Notes under the pieces: model-generated | Seen by the model: the letters and a program-made list of their open reading frames with translations, nothing else | Told to the model about the DNA's origin: nothing | Database searches by the model: none | Source: Quadrisphaera sp. RL12-1S | GTDB lineage: Bacteria; Actinomycetota; Actinomycetes; Actinomycetales; Quadrisphaeraceae | Reading direction: 5' to 3' | Length of the DNA stretch: 57,224 bases | NCBI RefSeq assembly: GCF_014270065.1 | Contig: NZ_JACNME010000020.1 | Span: 1 to 57,224, forward strand | Position numbers and translations under genes: made by a program | Shown here: in pieces, positions 32,489 through 40,851 of the stretch | Layout of the letters: each line of letters opens with the position of its first letter | How positions within the stretch are numbered: the first letter of the stretch is position 1

Positions 32489-32867
32489 TGACGATGAACA
32501 GCGATGCCGGTGTTCCACCCGCGTCAAGTGCAAGCCGCTCATCGCCCTTTGTCCCGACCGCGCTGGCCGCCGACCGTGCCTCCACCTGCCACCCGTTGCT
32601 CGCGGCCAGGCCGACCGCCGTCACCAGCATGGCGTCCGGCGAGGCCCCCTCCCCAGTGGGAGGGTCCACGTGACCTTCGGCTGCGACCTGGAGAACAGCG
32701 TCGTGCCCTTCTGGCGGGGTCACCGCCCCCGGTCCCGTTGTGCCAGCGTTGGAGGGGGACACCATCGGGTCCTCGAAGATCGTCGGGGCACGGCCGGAGC
32801 AAGCCGTCGCTGCGGTGGTGATGAGCACGAGCGATGCGAGGACCGCACCTGCCATTCGACGCGTCAC
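32475..32867 (-). CDS. Small putative lipoprotein, function unknown
   Basis: The 130-residue product starts at GTG 32867 (or ATG 32855) with a short basic N-terminus and a hydrophobic stretch MAGAVLASLVLITTAATAC. The Cys at about residue 23 could be a lipobox (ATAC is a weak match). The rest is a small domain rich in Thr, Pro and Ala without a known motif; it ends in SLFIVITSP, which looks like a terminal beta strand. Its last 14 bases overlap the end of the STAND gene on the opposite strand. Whether it belongs functionally to that gene is unknown. Confidence 0.55.
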   Translation of the reverse strand: MTRRMAGAVLASLVLITTAATACSGRAPTIFEDPMVSPSNAGTTGPGAVTPPEGHDAVLQVAAEGHVDPPTGEGASPDAMLVTAVGLAASNGWQVEARSAASAVGTKGDERLALDAGGTPASLFIVITSP

Positions 32868-33007
32868 CGGTGCCTCGACGGCCTGTCCTAGGGGACGACG
32901 ACGTCGTACCCGGACGCCTTGGCCCTGATCCCGGCGAGTCCGATGCCCGTGACCGCGCCGCCGCTAGCGATGCCGTTGGCCGTGGCGGGGTACCGAGGGC
33001 TCACCGC

Positions 33008-33124
33008 TGGGGAGAACACACCATGGCGGATCTCGCCGCGCCCTCGGCCGATGGCGTCATAGGGGAGGGCGGCGGCCGGAGGCGACCCACAGCACCGAGG
33101 CCAGAACCCGCCTGTCCGGCCGGC
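33008..33124. repeat. Long direct repeat, copy B
   Basis: This is the second copy of the ~117-bp segment at 25511-25627, in the same orientation and 7.5 kb away. Here it is continuous with a longer LuxR-type remnant, so copy B looks closer to the ancestral arrangement and copy A derived. Confidence 0.8.
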
Positions 33125-33268
33125 GCGACCGGTCAGCGATCTGCTGATCAGACGACCTCTGCGCAGCCGGGTCGCGCCCCCGCCTCCCGCACTCTCAGCG
33201 CCTCCAACGCCCGCACGGACTCCTGGTGCGCCGCCACGTGCCGACGCAGGTCCAGACGCTGACGCCGC
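33057..33268 (-). pseudogene. LuxR-type response regulator remnant, copy B
   Basis: In one frame, about 33148 to the TGA at 33059-33057 reads SDQQIADRSRRPD followed by RRVLASVLWVASGRRPPL. Compared with the intact gene at 40852-41523 (SNQQIADRLRRPD ... GRVLASVLWATSGRRPPV), the recognition-helix segment between is deleted. In another frame, about 33260-33148 reads LDLRRHVAAHQESVRALEAL, matching DPDLRRQVAARAEREGALDAL of the intact protein. The remnant therefore has an internal deletion of about 30 residues, one frameshift and no receiver domain. Confidence 0.8.
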
Positions 33269-33669
33269 ACACCGACTTGTGGAGGCGGCGCTGACCCAGT
33301 GGTGATCGTGGTGGCGACGACGCCACCTCGACCGGGCGCGGCTCGGCAACTGCTCCAGCGGCGGCCAGGAGCTGCCGCTCTCAGGAACCACGACTGCAGC
33401 ACAGCGGTGCGGGCTCGTCCGCAGTGTCGTCCCCGGAAGCCACGGCACCTGGCACGTGGGGACTCTCCAGCAGCGCCGATCCGCCCGGTCCGATCGACAA
33501 GGAGGTGCTCACGGCCATCGACCTGGCCACCACGACCACGGCCCCGTTCATCTCGGCCCGCGAGGGGCTGGGCTTTCCGGCGTTCGAGCCGAAGCTGTCG
33601 CCATCGCCCTCTGATGGGGTCGCCGAGGTCTGCGTGCCGCAGCCCGCTACGGCCTGCACCCGGCAGCGG
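33269..33669. other. Gene-poor stretch between remnant and terminator
   Basis: Open frames exist on both strands (for example 33424-33786 plus and 33381-33659 minus), but neither has a convincing ribosome-binding site, domain or codon pattern that excludes the other. I cannot support a gene here. It may contain further degraded sequence of the scarred region. Confidence 0.4.
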
Positions 33670-33725
33670 AGGACGACGACGAGGCTCCGCTACCGATTGT
33701 GGGAGCGGAGCCTCGTCGTCGTCCT
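33670..33725 (-). terminator. Perfect 22-bp hairpin behind the lipoprotein gene
   Basis: Bases 33670-33691 and 33704-33725 are perfect inverted complements (22 bp) with a 12-base loop. The hairpin begins 3 bases after the stop of the minus-strand gene at 33728 and has no T-run. It is a strong factor-independent-type terminator, probably working in both directions, and marks the right-hand edge of the scarred region. Confidence 0.8.
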
Positions 33726-33727
33726 GG

Positions 33728-34636
33728 TCAATCGATGTGGGCCCAGTTCTCCCCGGGCAGCGGCAGCGTCGTGTCGTTGTCCATGAAGTCCCACGTCAGC
33801 ACGTTGTCGCCGTGCGGCGGTCTGGACTCCGGTGCGTCGAGCGGCGTGCAGTCCGGCTCACGGCCCGACGACGTCGCGTCGTAGTGCTCGTGCAAGTCCC
33901 AGGCCAGGTTGGTCCCTGAAGCGAGGTGCATGTTGGGCTCCGGGGTGAGGGCGCAGCGCACCCACCCGCCCTGGTAGCCCTGCCCCTGCGTCTGGCTGTA
34001 CACCCGCGCACCGGACGGAGTGAGCTCGAAGCCCATCCACTGCGGCCAGTACGACTCCGCGTTGCTCTCCCCCAGCACCGGTGCGGTGATCGCCTGCCCG
34101 ATCAGCTGCAGCTCCCCGTCGCGCAGCGCGTAGACGTACGCCTCCGCCACGTTGGCCGTGGACATCTCCAGTCCCGGCTCGAGCTGGGAGTAGGTGCCCG
34201 CGGCGTCGGTGATGACCACCGCGAGCGCCCGGGCCTCGCCGTCCACCACGGCGTAGGAGCTGCCGAGCAGCTTGGCCGAGGTCAGCGGCGTCTGCGCGTT
34301 GCGCTCGGCCACGGTGTAGTGGTCCTGCGTGCCGGACCAGCCGGTCCAGGGGAAGGGGTAGGAGACCCGGTCCCAGGCGACGGTGCGGAGCACGGCGAGC
34401 GGGTCAGCCGCGGGGGTGGCCGTCGGCGTGGGCTCGACGGTGCGCACGGGTGCGGCCGCGACCGAGTCCTCGCTGGGCGCCACCGATGAGGGTGCCGCCG
34501 GAACGGGCTCCTGAGACGCCGCGACGACGTCTCCCGGGTCGCAGCCCGCCAGCAGGGCCGCTGCCACCCCGGCGAGCAGGGGTGCTGCTGCCCGCCTCCC
34601 GTACCGGGGCCTGGCCCGCTTGCGGGGCGCCGTCAC
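33728..34636 (-). CDS. Secreted lipoprotein, function unknown
   Basis: The 302-residue product has a basic start, a hydrophobic segment LLAGVAAALLAGC with a good lipobox (LAGC, Cys about residue 27), a Ser/Pro/Ala-rich tether to about residue 75 and a ~225-residue beta-rich domain rich in Trp and Tyr (SYPFPWTGWSGTQDHYTVAE, ESYWPQWMGFELTPSGARVY). I do not recognise the domain. GTG 34636 overlaps the upstream stop by four bases, so it is the last gene of a three-gene secreted-protein operon. It should be anchored outside the membrane, near the cell-wall-binding protein encoded first. Confidence 0.75.
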   Translation of the reverse strand: MTAPRKRARPRYGRRAAAPLLAGVAAALLAGCDPGDVVAASQEPVPAAPSSVAPSEDSVAAAPVRTVEPTPTATPAADPLAVLRTVAWDRVSYPFPWTGWSGTQDHYTVAERNAQTPLTSAKLLGSSYAVVDGEARALAVVITDAAGTYSQLEPGLEMSTANVAEAYVYALRDGELQLIGQAITAPVLGESNAESYWPQWMGFELTPSGARVYSQTQGQGYQGGWVRCALTPEPNMHLASGTNLAWDLHEHYDATSSGREPDCTPLDAPESRPPHGDNVLTWDFMDNDTTLPLPGENWAHID

Positions 34637-35166
34637 GAGCCCATCCGGAAGGTGGCGCCGCCATCACCGTCGAACGTGATGGTGCCGCGGTAGCTGGCAC
34701 GACCCGAGTCCGAGTCGGTCGAGGGCTGGCGAGAGGGCGCGTAGGAGGGGGTGTACGTGTAGCTCACCGTTCCCTCGGCGGTGCCGGAGACGCGCACGCT
34801 GCCGTCGTCATCAACCTCGGTCGCCCAGCTCCTGCGGGTCTTCGGCGTGTACGTCCACCGGACGTCGCTGGCGGTGATCCAGTAGGCCGAGTAGCCCAGG
34901 GGACAGCCAGCAGGCTCCAAGACCGTCGACCGCTCACAACGGTCGAGCGAGGTCAGCACCGCCTTCTGCACGGCGGCATCACCCGCCTGGCTGATGCCCA
35001 CCCGCAGCGTGACGTCGCCCCGCTGCCCGCCTGCCAGCGTTCCGTTCCACGAGGAGACGCCGAGGTGGGCGGGCACCTGAGCCTTGACATTGGTGCGTCC
35101 GGGGAAGACCGGCACGCTGGTGGTGTCGTTGATGACCACCCCCCAGCTGGTTCCTCCCCGGGTCAC
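34633..35166 (-). CDS. Small beta-rich protein, function unknown
   Basis: A 177-residue product between two secreted proteins, with four-base overlaps on both sides (GTG 35166). The sequence is beta-strand rich (GDVTLRVGISQAGDAAV, SAYWITASDVRWTYTPKT, GTVSYTYTPSYAPS) with two Cys (CERSTVLEPAGC) that could form a disulfide, which fits an extracytoplasmic place. Yet no signal peptide is visible from this start. Possible reasons are a missed upstream start, an in-frame fusion or loss of the N-terminus. I do not recognise the family. Confidence 0.6.
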   Translation of the reverse strand: MTRGGTSWGVVINDTTSVPVFPGRTNVKAQVPAHLGVSSWNGTLAGGQRGDVTLRVGISQAGDAAVQKAVLTSLDRCERSTVLEPAGCPLGYSAYWITASDVRWTYTPKTRRSWATEVDDDGSVRVSGTAEGTVSYTYTPSYAPSRQPSTDSDSGRASYRGTITFDGDGGATFRMGS

Positions 35167-37931
35167 CGGCTGAGCAGCGCGCCCGCCCTGCCGTAGGCCC
35201 CCTCGGTGACCGCTGACGCGCCCCCGAAGACCAGCACCCGCTCGGCCTGGAGACGGCCGAGGGCGGAGGCCGTGGAGGTCGGAACGGCGTCGACGCCCGT
35301 GGCGGTCAGCAGCAGCGGACCACCGAGGGCCGCCATGGCCGCCGAGCCCGACAGCGCGTCCGGCCACGAGGTCCCACCGGCCAGCCCCACCGTGGCCACC
35401 GTGCTGGTGGCCGTGCTGGTGGCCGTGCTGGGGATCCCGGGTGCGGCTGCCCGCATCGCCGCGCTGAGCTGGGCGGAGGTCTCGAAGCGGTCGGCCCCGA
35501 CGACGGCGCGCTCGACAGCGCCGACGAGCCCCGCGGAGGCGGCGGCAGCCCTGGCCGGGCCGCCGATGGCGATGGCGCGGGTGCCGGTGGGGTCGTGCGC
35601 CGCGAGGTAGGCGGCGGTCACCGCGGGCATCGTGCCCCCGTCGGTCAGCAGCACCACCCCGCCGGTGGACTGGGCGTAGGCGGCCACCGAGACGCCGTCG
35701 GCGAAGTCACGGCCGGTGACCAGGTAGATGGGGCCGACGTCGCCGGCACGCCGTGTGGTCGCGTCGGCGACGGCGACGGCGGTCTCGAAGCGGTCCCCGC
35801 CGCTGAGGCGGACCACGGAGTCCCCGGCGACGAGGCCGTCGGTGGCCTGCTGCACCGCCGCGGACAGGGCCCGGTCCCCACCGAGCACGTACACCGTGCC
35901 CCCGGCCGCGACGAGCCGCTCGACCTGGGCGGCGGCCTGCTCGCTGAGCCGTCCGGCGTCGGTGAGCAGCAGCGGTCCGCCGACCTGCCCGGCCAGGCGG
36001 GCGCCGGGCAGCGCGTCGGCGTAGGAGGCCGCGGTGGCGATCACCACGTCGCGGCTGGTGCCGGTGGAGGGGGTGGCGAAGACCTCGGAGGCGATGTCGG
36101 CCGACGTGGCCACCCGGTCGGCGCCGGCGAAGCGCTGCGGGCCGGCCGGGAGGGCCACCACGGACGTCCGGGCGTCGGTGATGGTGACGTCGAGGGTCTT
36201 CACCGCGGCGGAGTGGGTGGAGGTGGCGGCGGCGGTGATGCTGACCGAGCAGGTGCCCGCCTTCAGCGCGGTGACCACTCCGGACGCGTCGACCGAGCAC
36301 ACCGCCGGCGAGGCGCTGCTGTAGCTCAGCCTCCCGCCGGCCACTCCCTGCCCCGTCGTCGACCCCGCCCCCGTGGCGACGGCGTTCAGCGCGAACGTGC
36401 GCGCCCCCAGCCCCACGACCAGCGGTGAGCCGGTGGACAGCTGCTGCGGGGGCAGGCCAGGACGCGCACCGCTGCTGGGCGGCGCTGGGAGCACGATGAT
36501 CGCCGTCGACTCGGTGTCGCGGCCCGCGGCCGTCGTCGCCGTGATGTCGAACGTCGTCGTCCCCGCCGCCGTGGGGGTGCCGCGCACCGCACCCGTGGTG
36601 GTGTCCAGCGCCAGGCCGGGCGGCAGCGAGCCGGCGGTGATGCTCCAGGTGACCGCCGAAGAACCGGCGGAGACGCCGACGGGCAGCGTGTACGGAAAAC
36701 CCACCGTGCCGGCCCTCGACATGGCGGGGAGGACGATGGTCGGCACCGTCCCCGACGGGACGGTCGCCTTCTCGATGAGGTTGTTGTTGTGGTCGGCGAT
36801 GTAGACGTCGCCGGTGGCGCTCGCCGCCACGTCGGACGGCCGGTCCAGCTGGGCGCTGGTGGGGTTGGCCGTCGACGCGGGGTGCACGGCCCCTCCCCCA
36901 GCCACCACGCTGATCGCACCCGCTGACGTGACCCGCGCGATGCGGCTGGAGCCGGTGACGGCGATGTAGACGTCGCCGTCCGGGGTCACCGACACCCCTC
37001 CGGGAGAGACCAGCTGGGCGCTGGTGGCGGTGCTGGCCGAGGCCAGCGCCGTGGAACCACCACCCGCGATGACGCTGATCCCGCCCGACGGAGTGACCTT
37101 CGCGACCCGACCGTCACCGGTAGCGGCGACGAAGACGTTGCCGGAGGAGTCCACCGCCACCCCTCCCGGGGAGGAGAGCCGGGCGCTGGTGGCCGTGCTG
37201 GCCGAGGCGAGCGCCGTGGAACCGCCTCCAGCGACGACGCTGATCCCACCCGACGGGGTCACCTTGACGACGCGACCGTCACCGGCGGTGGCGATGAAGA
37301 CGTTGCCGGCGGGGTCCACCGCCAGCCCGCTGGGGTCGTCCAGCTGGGCGCTCGTGGCGGCGGTCGCCGAGCCCACGGCGGTGGCGCCACCTCCCGCGAC
37401 CACGCTGATCCTCCCCGACGGGGTGACCTTGGCGACGACGTCGGCGGACTGCTCGGCGAAGTAGACGTTGCCGACGGAGTCCGCTGCCACGGCGGAGAGG
37501 CGGAACAGCTGGGCGTCGGTGGCGGCCGTGGCCGAGACCAGGGCCGTGAGGCCCCCGCCTGCGACGACGCTGATCGCCCCGCTGGGGGTGAGCCGGGCCA
37601 CGAGCCCGTCGTTGGAGCTGCCGATGTAGAGGTCGCCCGAGGAGCGCTCCAGCGCCACCGACTCGGGGAAGATGACGTCGGCGCCGGTGCCGGTGGTGGC
37701 CGTCGCCAAGGTCGAGGGACCACCACCGGCGACCACGGTGAACGAGGGGGTGTGGGGCACCGGCGCTGCTGCGGCGGGCCCGACACCGAGGAGTGCGCTC
37801 GTGACGCAGCTCAGCGCGACGGCCCCCGTCGAGCAGGCGAGCCGCAGCCGGCGCAGCCGGTCCAGCCGGTCCGCCGGGCTGACGGGCCCCGCCGAGGACG
37901 CACCGGACGCAGCAGGCGGGAGATCACGCAC
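35163..37931 (-). CDS. Secreted NHL-repeat protein with three cell-wall-binding repeats (CWB2)
   Basis: A 922-residue product from GTG 37931; GTG 37994 is an alternative 21 codons upstream. A signal segment (ACSTGAVALSCVTSALLGVG) ends near an AAAAPVPHT cleavage site. About six NHL-type propeller repeats (about 65-380; PSGGISVVAGGGS, VAVDSSGNVFVA) are followed by a putative Ig (He_PIG) domain, a small Ig-like domain and three CWB2 repeats (about 595-920; RFAGADRVATSADIA, RLSGGDRFETAVAVAD, VVGADRFETSAQLS). CWB2 domains hold proteins on the cell wall by binding secondary polymers. The propeller may bind carbohydrate or protein ligands. It is the first gene of the operon with the two secreted proteins that follow. 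Confidence 0.85.
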   Translation of the reverse strand: MRDLPPAASGASSAGPVSPADRLDRLRRLRLACSTGAVALSCVTSALLGVGPAAAAPVPHTPSFTVVAGGGPSTLATATTGTGADVIFPESVALERSSGDLYIGSSNDGLVARLTPSGAISVVAGGGLTALVSATAATDAQLFRLSAVAADSVGNVYFAEQSADVVAKVTPSGRISVVAGGGATAVGSATAATSAQLDDPSGLAVDPAGNVFIATAGDGRVVKVTPSGGISVVAGGGSTALASASTATSARLSSPGGVAVDSSGNVFVAATGDGRVAKVTPSGGISVIAGGGSTALASASTATSAQLVSPGGVSVTPDGDVYIAVTGSSRIARVTSAGAISVVAGGGAVHPASTANPTSAQLDRPSDVAASATGDVYIADHNNNLIEKATVPSGTVPTIVLPAMSRAGTVGFPYTLPVGVSAGSSAVTWSITAGSLPPGLALDTTTGAVRGTPTAAGTTTFDITATTAAGRDTESTAIIVLPAPPSSGARPGLPPQQLSTGSPLVVGLGARTFALNAVATGAGSTTGQGVAGGRLSYSSASPAVCSVDASGVVTALKAGTCSVSITAAATSTHSAAVKTLDVTITDARTSVVALPAGPQRFAGADRVATSADIASEVFATPSTGTSRDVVIATAASYADALPGARLAGQVGGPLLLTDAGRLSEQAAAQVERLVAAGGTVYVLGGDRALSAAVQQATDGLVAGDSVVRLSGGDRFETAVAVADATTRRAGDVGPIYLVTGRDFADGVSVAAYAQSTGGVVLLTDGGTMPAVTAAYLAAHDPTGTRAIAIGGPARAAAASAGLVGAVERAVVGADRFETSAQLSAAMRAAAPGIPSTATSTATSTVATVGLAGGTSWPDALSGSAAMAALGGPLLLTATGVDAVPTSTASALGRLQAERVLVFGGASAVTEGAYGRAGALLSR
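36846..37570 (-). repeat. 165-bp tandem repeats encoding NHL propeller blades
   Basis: Within the CWB2 protein gene the segments at about 37024, 37189 and 37354 repeat with a period of 165 bases (55 codons) and strong identity even at third positions. More diverged units lie on both sides. This points to recent unit duplication in the propeller, and the copy number may vary between strains. Confidence 0.7.
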
Positions 37932-38061
37932 CCGACCACCGTCGTCCCTCCGCGGGATGACGCCGGGGAGGCGCGCCGACCCGCAGCGCACCACTCACGA
38001 CGCGAAGGCCGCGACCCCCGGAGCGACCGGGCTGGGCCGCGGCGAGAGCACACCGACCACA

Positions 38062-38080
38062 GATGAGAACCACTATCATC
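38062..38080 (+). promoter_or_regulatory. Possible Fur/Zur-type operator before the cupin gene
   Basis: GATGAGAACCACTATCATC is an imperfect palindrome (6 of 9 paired positions) close in form to the actinobacterial Zur/Fur box TGAAAATGATTTTCA (about 10 of 15 positions). It is AT-rich against a very GC-rich background and ends 6 bases before GTG 38087. A site so close to the start would block translation initiation or a very short leader. Confidence 0.25.
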
Positions 38081-38086
38081 TGGCTG

Positions 38087-38506
38087 GTGACGGCACAGCT
38101 CTCGACCGACCAGTCCCCCGCGGCCCAGCACCTGGAGGACCAGCGCCGCAGCGCGGTCTTCGTCGCGGAGCGGCCCTGGGGCCAGTTCCAGCAGTTCGTG
38201 CTGAACCAGCACTGCACGGTCAAGCTCATCACCGTCGAGCCCGGCTGCCGCCTGTCCCTGCAGAAGCACGCCCTGCGCGACGAGCTGTGGCAGGTGCTCG
38301 ACGTCCCCCTGGACGTGCAGGTCGGCGAGCGGCGGTGGACGGCGCAGGTCGGAGAGCGCGTCTACACCCCCGCCGGGTCCCTGCACCGCCTGGGCAACTC
38401 CGGCACGCGGGCCGGCCGCATCCTCGAGGTGGCCTTCGGCCACTTCGAGGAGCAGGACATCGTGCGCCTGGAGGACGACTACGCCCGCCCGGAGACCGAC
38501 GCCTGA
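38087..38506 (+). CDS. Mannose-6-phosphate isomerase type II-like cupin
   Basis: A 139-residue single-domain cupin (147 from ATG 38063). Motifs: ERPWGQFQQFVLNQHCTVKL, VEPGCRLSLQKHALRDELW and VGERVYTPAGSLHRLGNSG, matching the C-terminal cupin of GDP-mannose pyrophosphorylase/phosphomannose isomerase enzymes. The metal-site residues are visible as Gln/His-Lys-His (SLQKHALRDELW) and the late His in SLHRL. As a free-standing domain it could isomerise a sugar phosphate or merely bind one. GTG 38087 was chosen because the family motif starts shortly after; the ribosome-binding site is poor for either start. It stands alone between divergent or convergent genes. Confidence 0.75.
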   Translation: MTAQLSTDQSPAAQHLEDQRRSAVFVAERPWGQFQQFVLNQHCTVKLITVEPGCRLSLQKHALRDELWQVLDVPLDVQVGERRWTAQVGERVYTPAGSLHRLGNSGTRAGRILEVAFGHFEEQDIVRLEDDYARPETDA

Positions 38507-38765
38507 CGGGAACCGTCGCCGCAGCCGCGCCGGAAGGGCCCGACGTCCGGCGGTACGCCGCCCGGGTCACCTCCAGCTGCACCCAGTGGATGGACATCGG
38601 CACCAGGCCGTCCTCATCCGTCAGCAGCTCGCCGTCCGGTGACACGCGCATCGCCTCCCACCCGACGCGGTGGCGCTCCAGGGCGCGGATCACGAAGCCA
38701 CCGGAGGGCCGCTCCCGGAGCAGGACGCCGTGGACACGTACGCGACCTGGCAGCGGTGGGCGCAC
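38229..38765 (-). CDS. Doubtful small protein or gene remnant antisense to the cupin gene
   Basis: The minus-strand frame from GTG 38765 has a clear high-GC third-position pattern for about the first 85 codons (GGFVIRALERHRVGWEAMRV, DGELLTDEDGLVPMSIHWVQ). It then runs into low-complexity Arg/Pro sequence antisense to the cupin gene. I interpret residues 1-85 as the real or former coding part, with the original stop lost, and the rest as read-through. No family is recognised. Confidence 0.35.
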   Translation of the reverse strand: MRPPLPGRVRVHGVLLRERPSGGFVIRALERHRVGWEAMRVSPDGELLTDEDGLVPMSIHWVQLEVTRAAYRRTSGPSGAAAATVPVRRRSPGGRSRPPGARCPAPRSGRRPPRGCGRPACRSCPGGAGTRRGCRRALRPAPSTAARRPARPGGRRAPATARRAGRASAGTGGSRARR

Positions 38766-38964
38766 ACCATCCGGCCGATGAGCTCCGGCTTTATCCCGGT
38801 CACGGGTCGACCCCCCCCACGACCTGGTCAGCGTCCAGAGCCGGTGTCACGCCACGTGGCGTGCTGCTCCGTCCGGGTGCTCTTCAACTTGCAGAGATCA
38901 TGCTCCTGTGCAGCGGCTTTGCACGGCCGTTCGACTGTCGGTGGTGCCCCCTAGCGTCCTTCCC

Positions 38965-40803
38965 ATGACCTGGATCGGCGCCGAGACGCCCCACGAGGGC
39001 TCCCTCGACACCGGTGGTGCGGGCGGCGGCGGCGCGTGGGAGTCCGAGCCGCTGCCGCCGGGCGCCCTCGGCGCCGAACCCCGTCCTGACACCGAGCAGG
39101 ACGACGACGGCGCCCTGCTCCCCGACCTGCCCCCGCTGCCGCTCGCGGGACCGCTGGCCGACGCCCTGGCCACCGCGCGGGCCGGTGCCGACGCCGCCGC
39201 CGAGGCCGCCTGGTACCTGGCGTCGGTGGGTCCCGAGCAGCGGGTGCAGGCGCTGCAGCAGACGTCCCGCGCGCGCGACGTGCTCGACGCCGCCCTGGTC
39301 CGCACCCTGGCCAGCTTCACCCCGGACGAGGTGCGCGCCCTGGGCGCGACGTCCCTGGTCGACCTGGTGCTCACGCACACCGGCGCCAGCCCGCAGCGCG
39401 CCGGTGCCGAAGTGCGGCTGGCGGGTGTGCTCACGGCCCCGGTCGTGCCGGTGACCGCCGGCGAGCCGGGGGACGGAACGCAGTCCGGGGCGGCGGACGG
39501 GGGGCCGTCCGCGGGGACCTCGCAGGTGGGGCTCGGGCGTGTCGGCGCCGTCCACGCCGAGGGGCGACTGTCCACGGACGTCGCCGCGCTGGCGCAGCGC
39601 ACGGTGGCCGACCTTCCCGCCAGCATCCGCCGCGAGCACGGCCCCGCCGCCGACGCCACCCTCGCCAGGGTGCTGCCCGACCTCACCCACGCCCAGGCGC
39701 GGCTGGCGTGCATCGCGCTCGCCCACCGGCTCGACCCGGACCGCGCCGACCGCGGCTTCGACCCGGACGACATCGACAAGCGGTACCTCACCTACACCGT
39801 CCACGAGGACGGGACCGTGGAGTTCCGGGGGCGCCTCGACCCGATCGCCGGAGCGGAGTTCAAGGCCGCCATCGACCACCTCTCCAAGCCCGAGCCCACC
39901 GTCCGCGCACCGCTCGCGCCGGAGCAGGACGCGCTGCCCGGGCTCGACGGCTCCGGTGACGGCGCCACGGCCGCCGCGGTGGACGACGACGACGACGCGG
40001 GCCGGCCGGCGAGCGACGACACGGGCCAGCAGCACAGCCAGGGCCGGGGCGGTGCGTCGGCCGGGGTGCCCGTCCGCGACCCTCGCACCGCACCCCAGCG
40101 GCGCGCCGACGCGCTGTCCCGGGTGGTCCGCGCCGGGCGCGCCAGCGACGAGACCCGCGGCGGAGAGCCCGCCCGCGTCATCGTCACCACCACCGACGCC
40201 GCGCTGCGCGGCGAGCCCGGCGCCGAGCCGGCGCACTGCGAGACCACCGGCCGCGCCCTCACCACCGCGCAGCTGCGGGTGCTGGCCTGCTCGGGGTCGC
40301 TGCAGGCCGTGCGGCTCTCGTGCGAGGGCGCCGACGCCACCGCGCTCTCCCTGGGACGGGCGGTGCGCCTGTTCTCCGCTGGTCAGCGCCGGGCGATGCT
40401 CGCACGCGACGGCGGGTGCGCGATCCCCGGCTGCACCGCCCCACCCGGGTGGCTCGAGGCCCACCACGTGCACGAGTGGGCGCACGGAGGCCCCACGGAC
40501 GTCTCCCAGGGCGTGCTGCTCTGCACGCGCCACCACGTGCTGGTGACCATCGGCGTCTGGGCGGTGCGGATGGTGGACGGCGTGCCGCACGTCAGACCAC
40601 CACGCAGCGTCGACCCCCTACGACGCTGGGTCATCAACCCGAGGCGCGGGCTGCGGGAGCGCACCTCCGCCACCCTGCAGCAGGTGCTGCTGGAACCCCC
40701 CGACCTGTGGTGCGACGACCCGCCGGACCCACCGCGGCCACCGCACCCACCGGGCGACGACACCCCCGACATCCCCTCGACGCACAGCACCTGCGGGTGC
40801 TGA
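38965..40803 (+). CDS. DUF222 protein with C-terminal HNH endonuclease motif
   Basis: A 612-residue protein of the abundant actinobacterial DUF222/13E12-type family. A helical DUF222 domain (about 60-420, with AHRLDPDRADRGFD and GRLDPIAGAEFKAAIDHL) is interrupted by an acidic Asp/Gly-rich insert (about 320-360). The HNH module follows (about 470-530: CAIPGC, WLEAHHVHEWAHGGPT, LLCTRHH), with all zinc-binding Cys and catalytic His present. These proteins resemble homing or mobile-intron nucleases and are repeated in many genomes; their role is not settled. The start was taken at ATG 38965; a 19-codon upstream extension from ATG 38908 lacks a ribosome-binding site. It converges with the response regulator gene. 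Confidence 0.85.
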   Translation: MTWIGAETPHEGSLDTGGAGGGGAWESEPLPPGALGAEPRPDTEQDDDGALLPDLPPLPLAGPLADALATARAGADAAAEAAWYLASVGPEQRVQALQQTSRARDVLDAALVRTLASFTPDEVRALGATSLVDLVLTHTGASPQRAGAEVRLAGVLTAPVVPVTAGEPGDGTQSGAADGGPSAGTSQVGLGRVGAVHAEGRLSTDVAALAQRTVADLPASIRREHGPAADATLARVLPDLTHAQARLACIALAHRLDPDRADRGFDPDDIDKRYLTYTVHEDGTVEFRGRLDPIAGAEFKAAIDHLSKPEPTVRAPLAPEQDALPGLDGSGDGATAAAVDDDDDAGRPASDDTGQQHSQGRGGASAGVPVRDPRTAPQRRADALSRVVRAGRASDETRGGEPARVIVTTTDAALRGEPGAEPAHCETTGRALTTAQLRVLACSGSLQAVRLSCEGADATALSLGRAVRLFSAGQRRAMLARDGGCAIPGCTAPPGWLEAHHVHEWAHGGPTDVSQGVLLCTRHHVLVTIGVWAVRMVDGVPHVRPPRSVDPLRRWVINPRRGLRERTSATLQQVLLEPPDLWCDDPPDPPRPPHPPGDDTPDIPSTHSTCGC

Positions 40804-40851
40804 GGCGGCACCCCGGCACGCCCTCGCCGGACCTCCCCCCGGTGCGCGACG

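Noticed and set aside
33381-33659. Possible minus-strand lipoprotein fragment (AVAGCGTQ)
   Set aside because: There is no hydrophobic segment before the Cys and the opposite strand is equally open, so a gene cannot be supported.
33299-33919. Plus-strand frames before and through the hairpin
   Set aside because: They cross a perfect terminator hairpin and run antisense to a lipoprotein gene; no start signal.
36846-37570. 165-bp repeats as a satellite or CRISPR
   Set aside because: They encode propeller blades of the CWB2 protein and are continuous without unique spacers.
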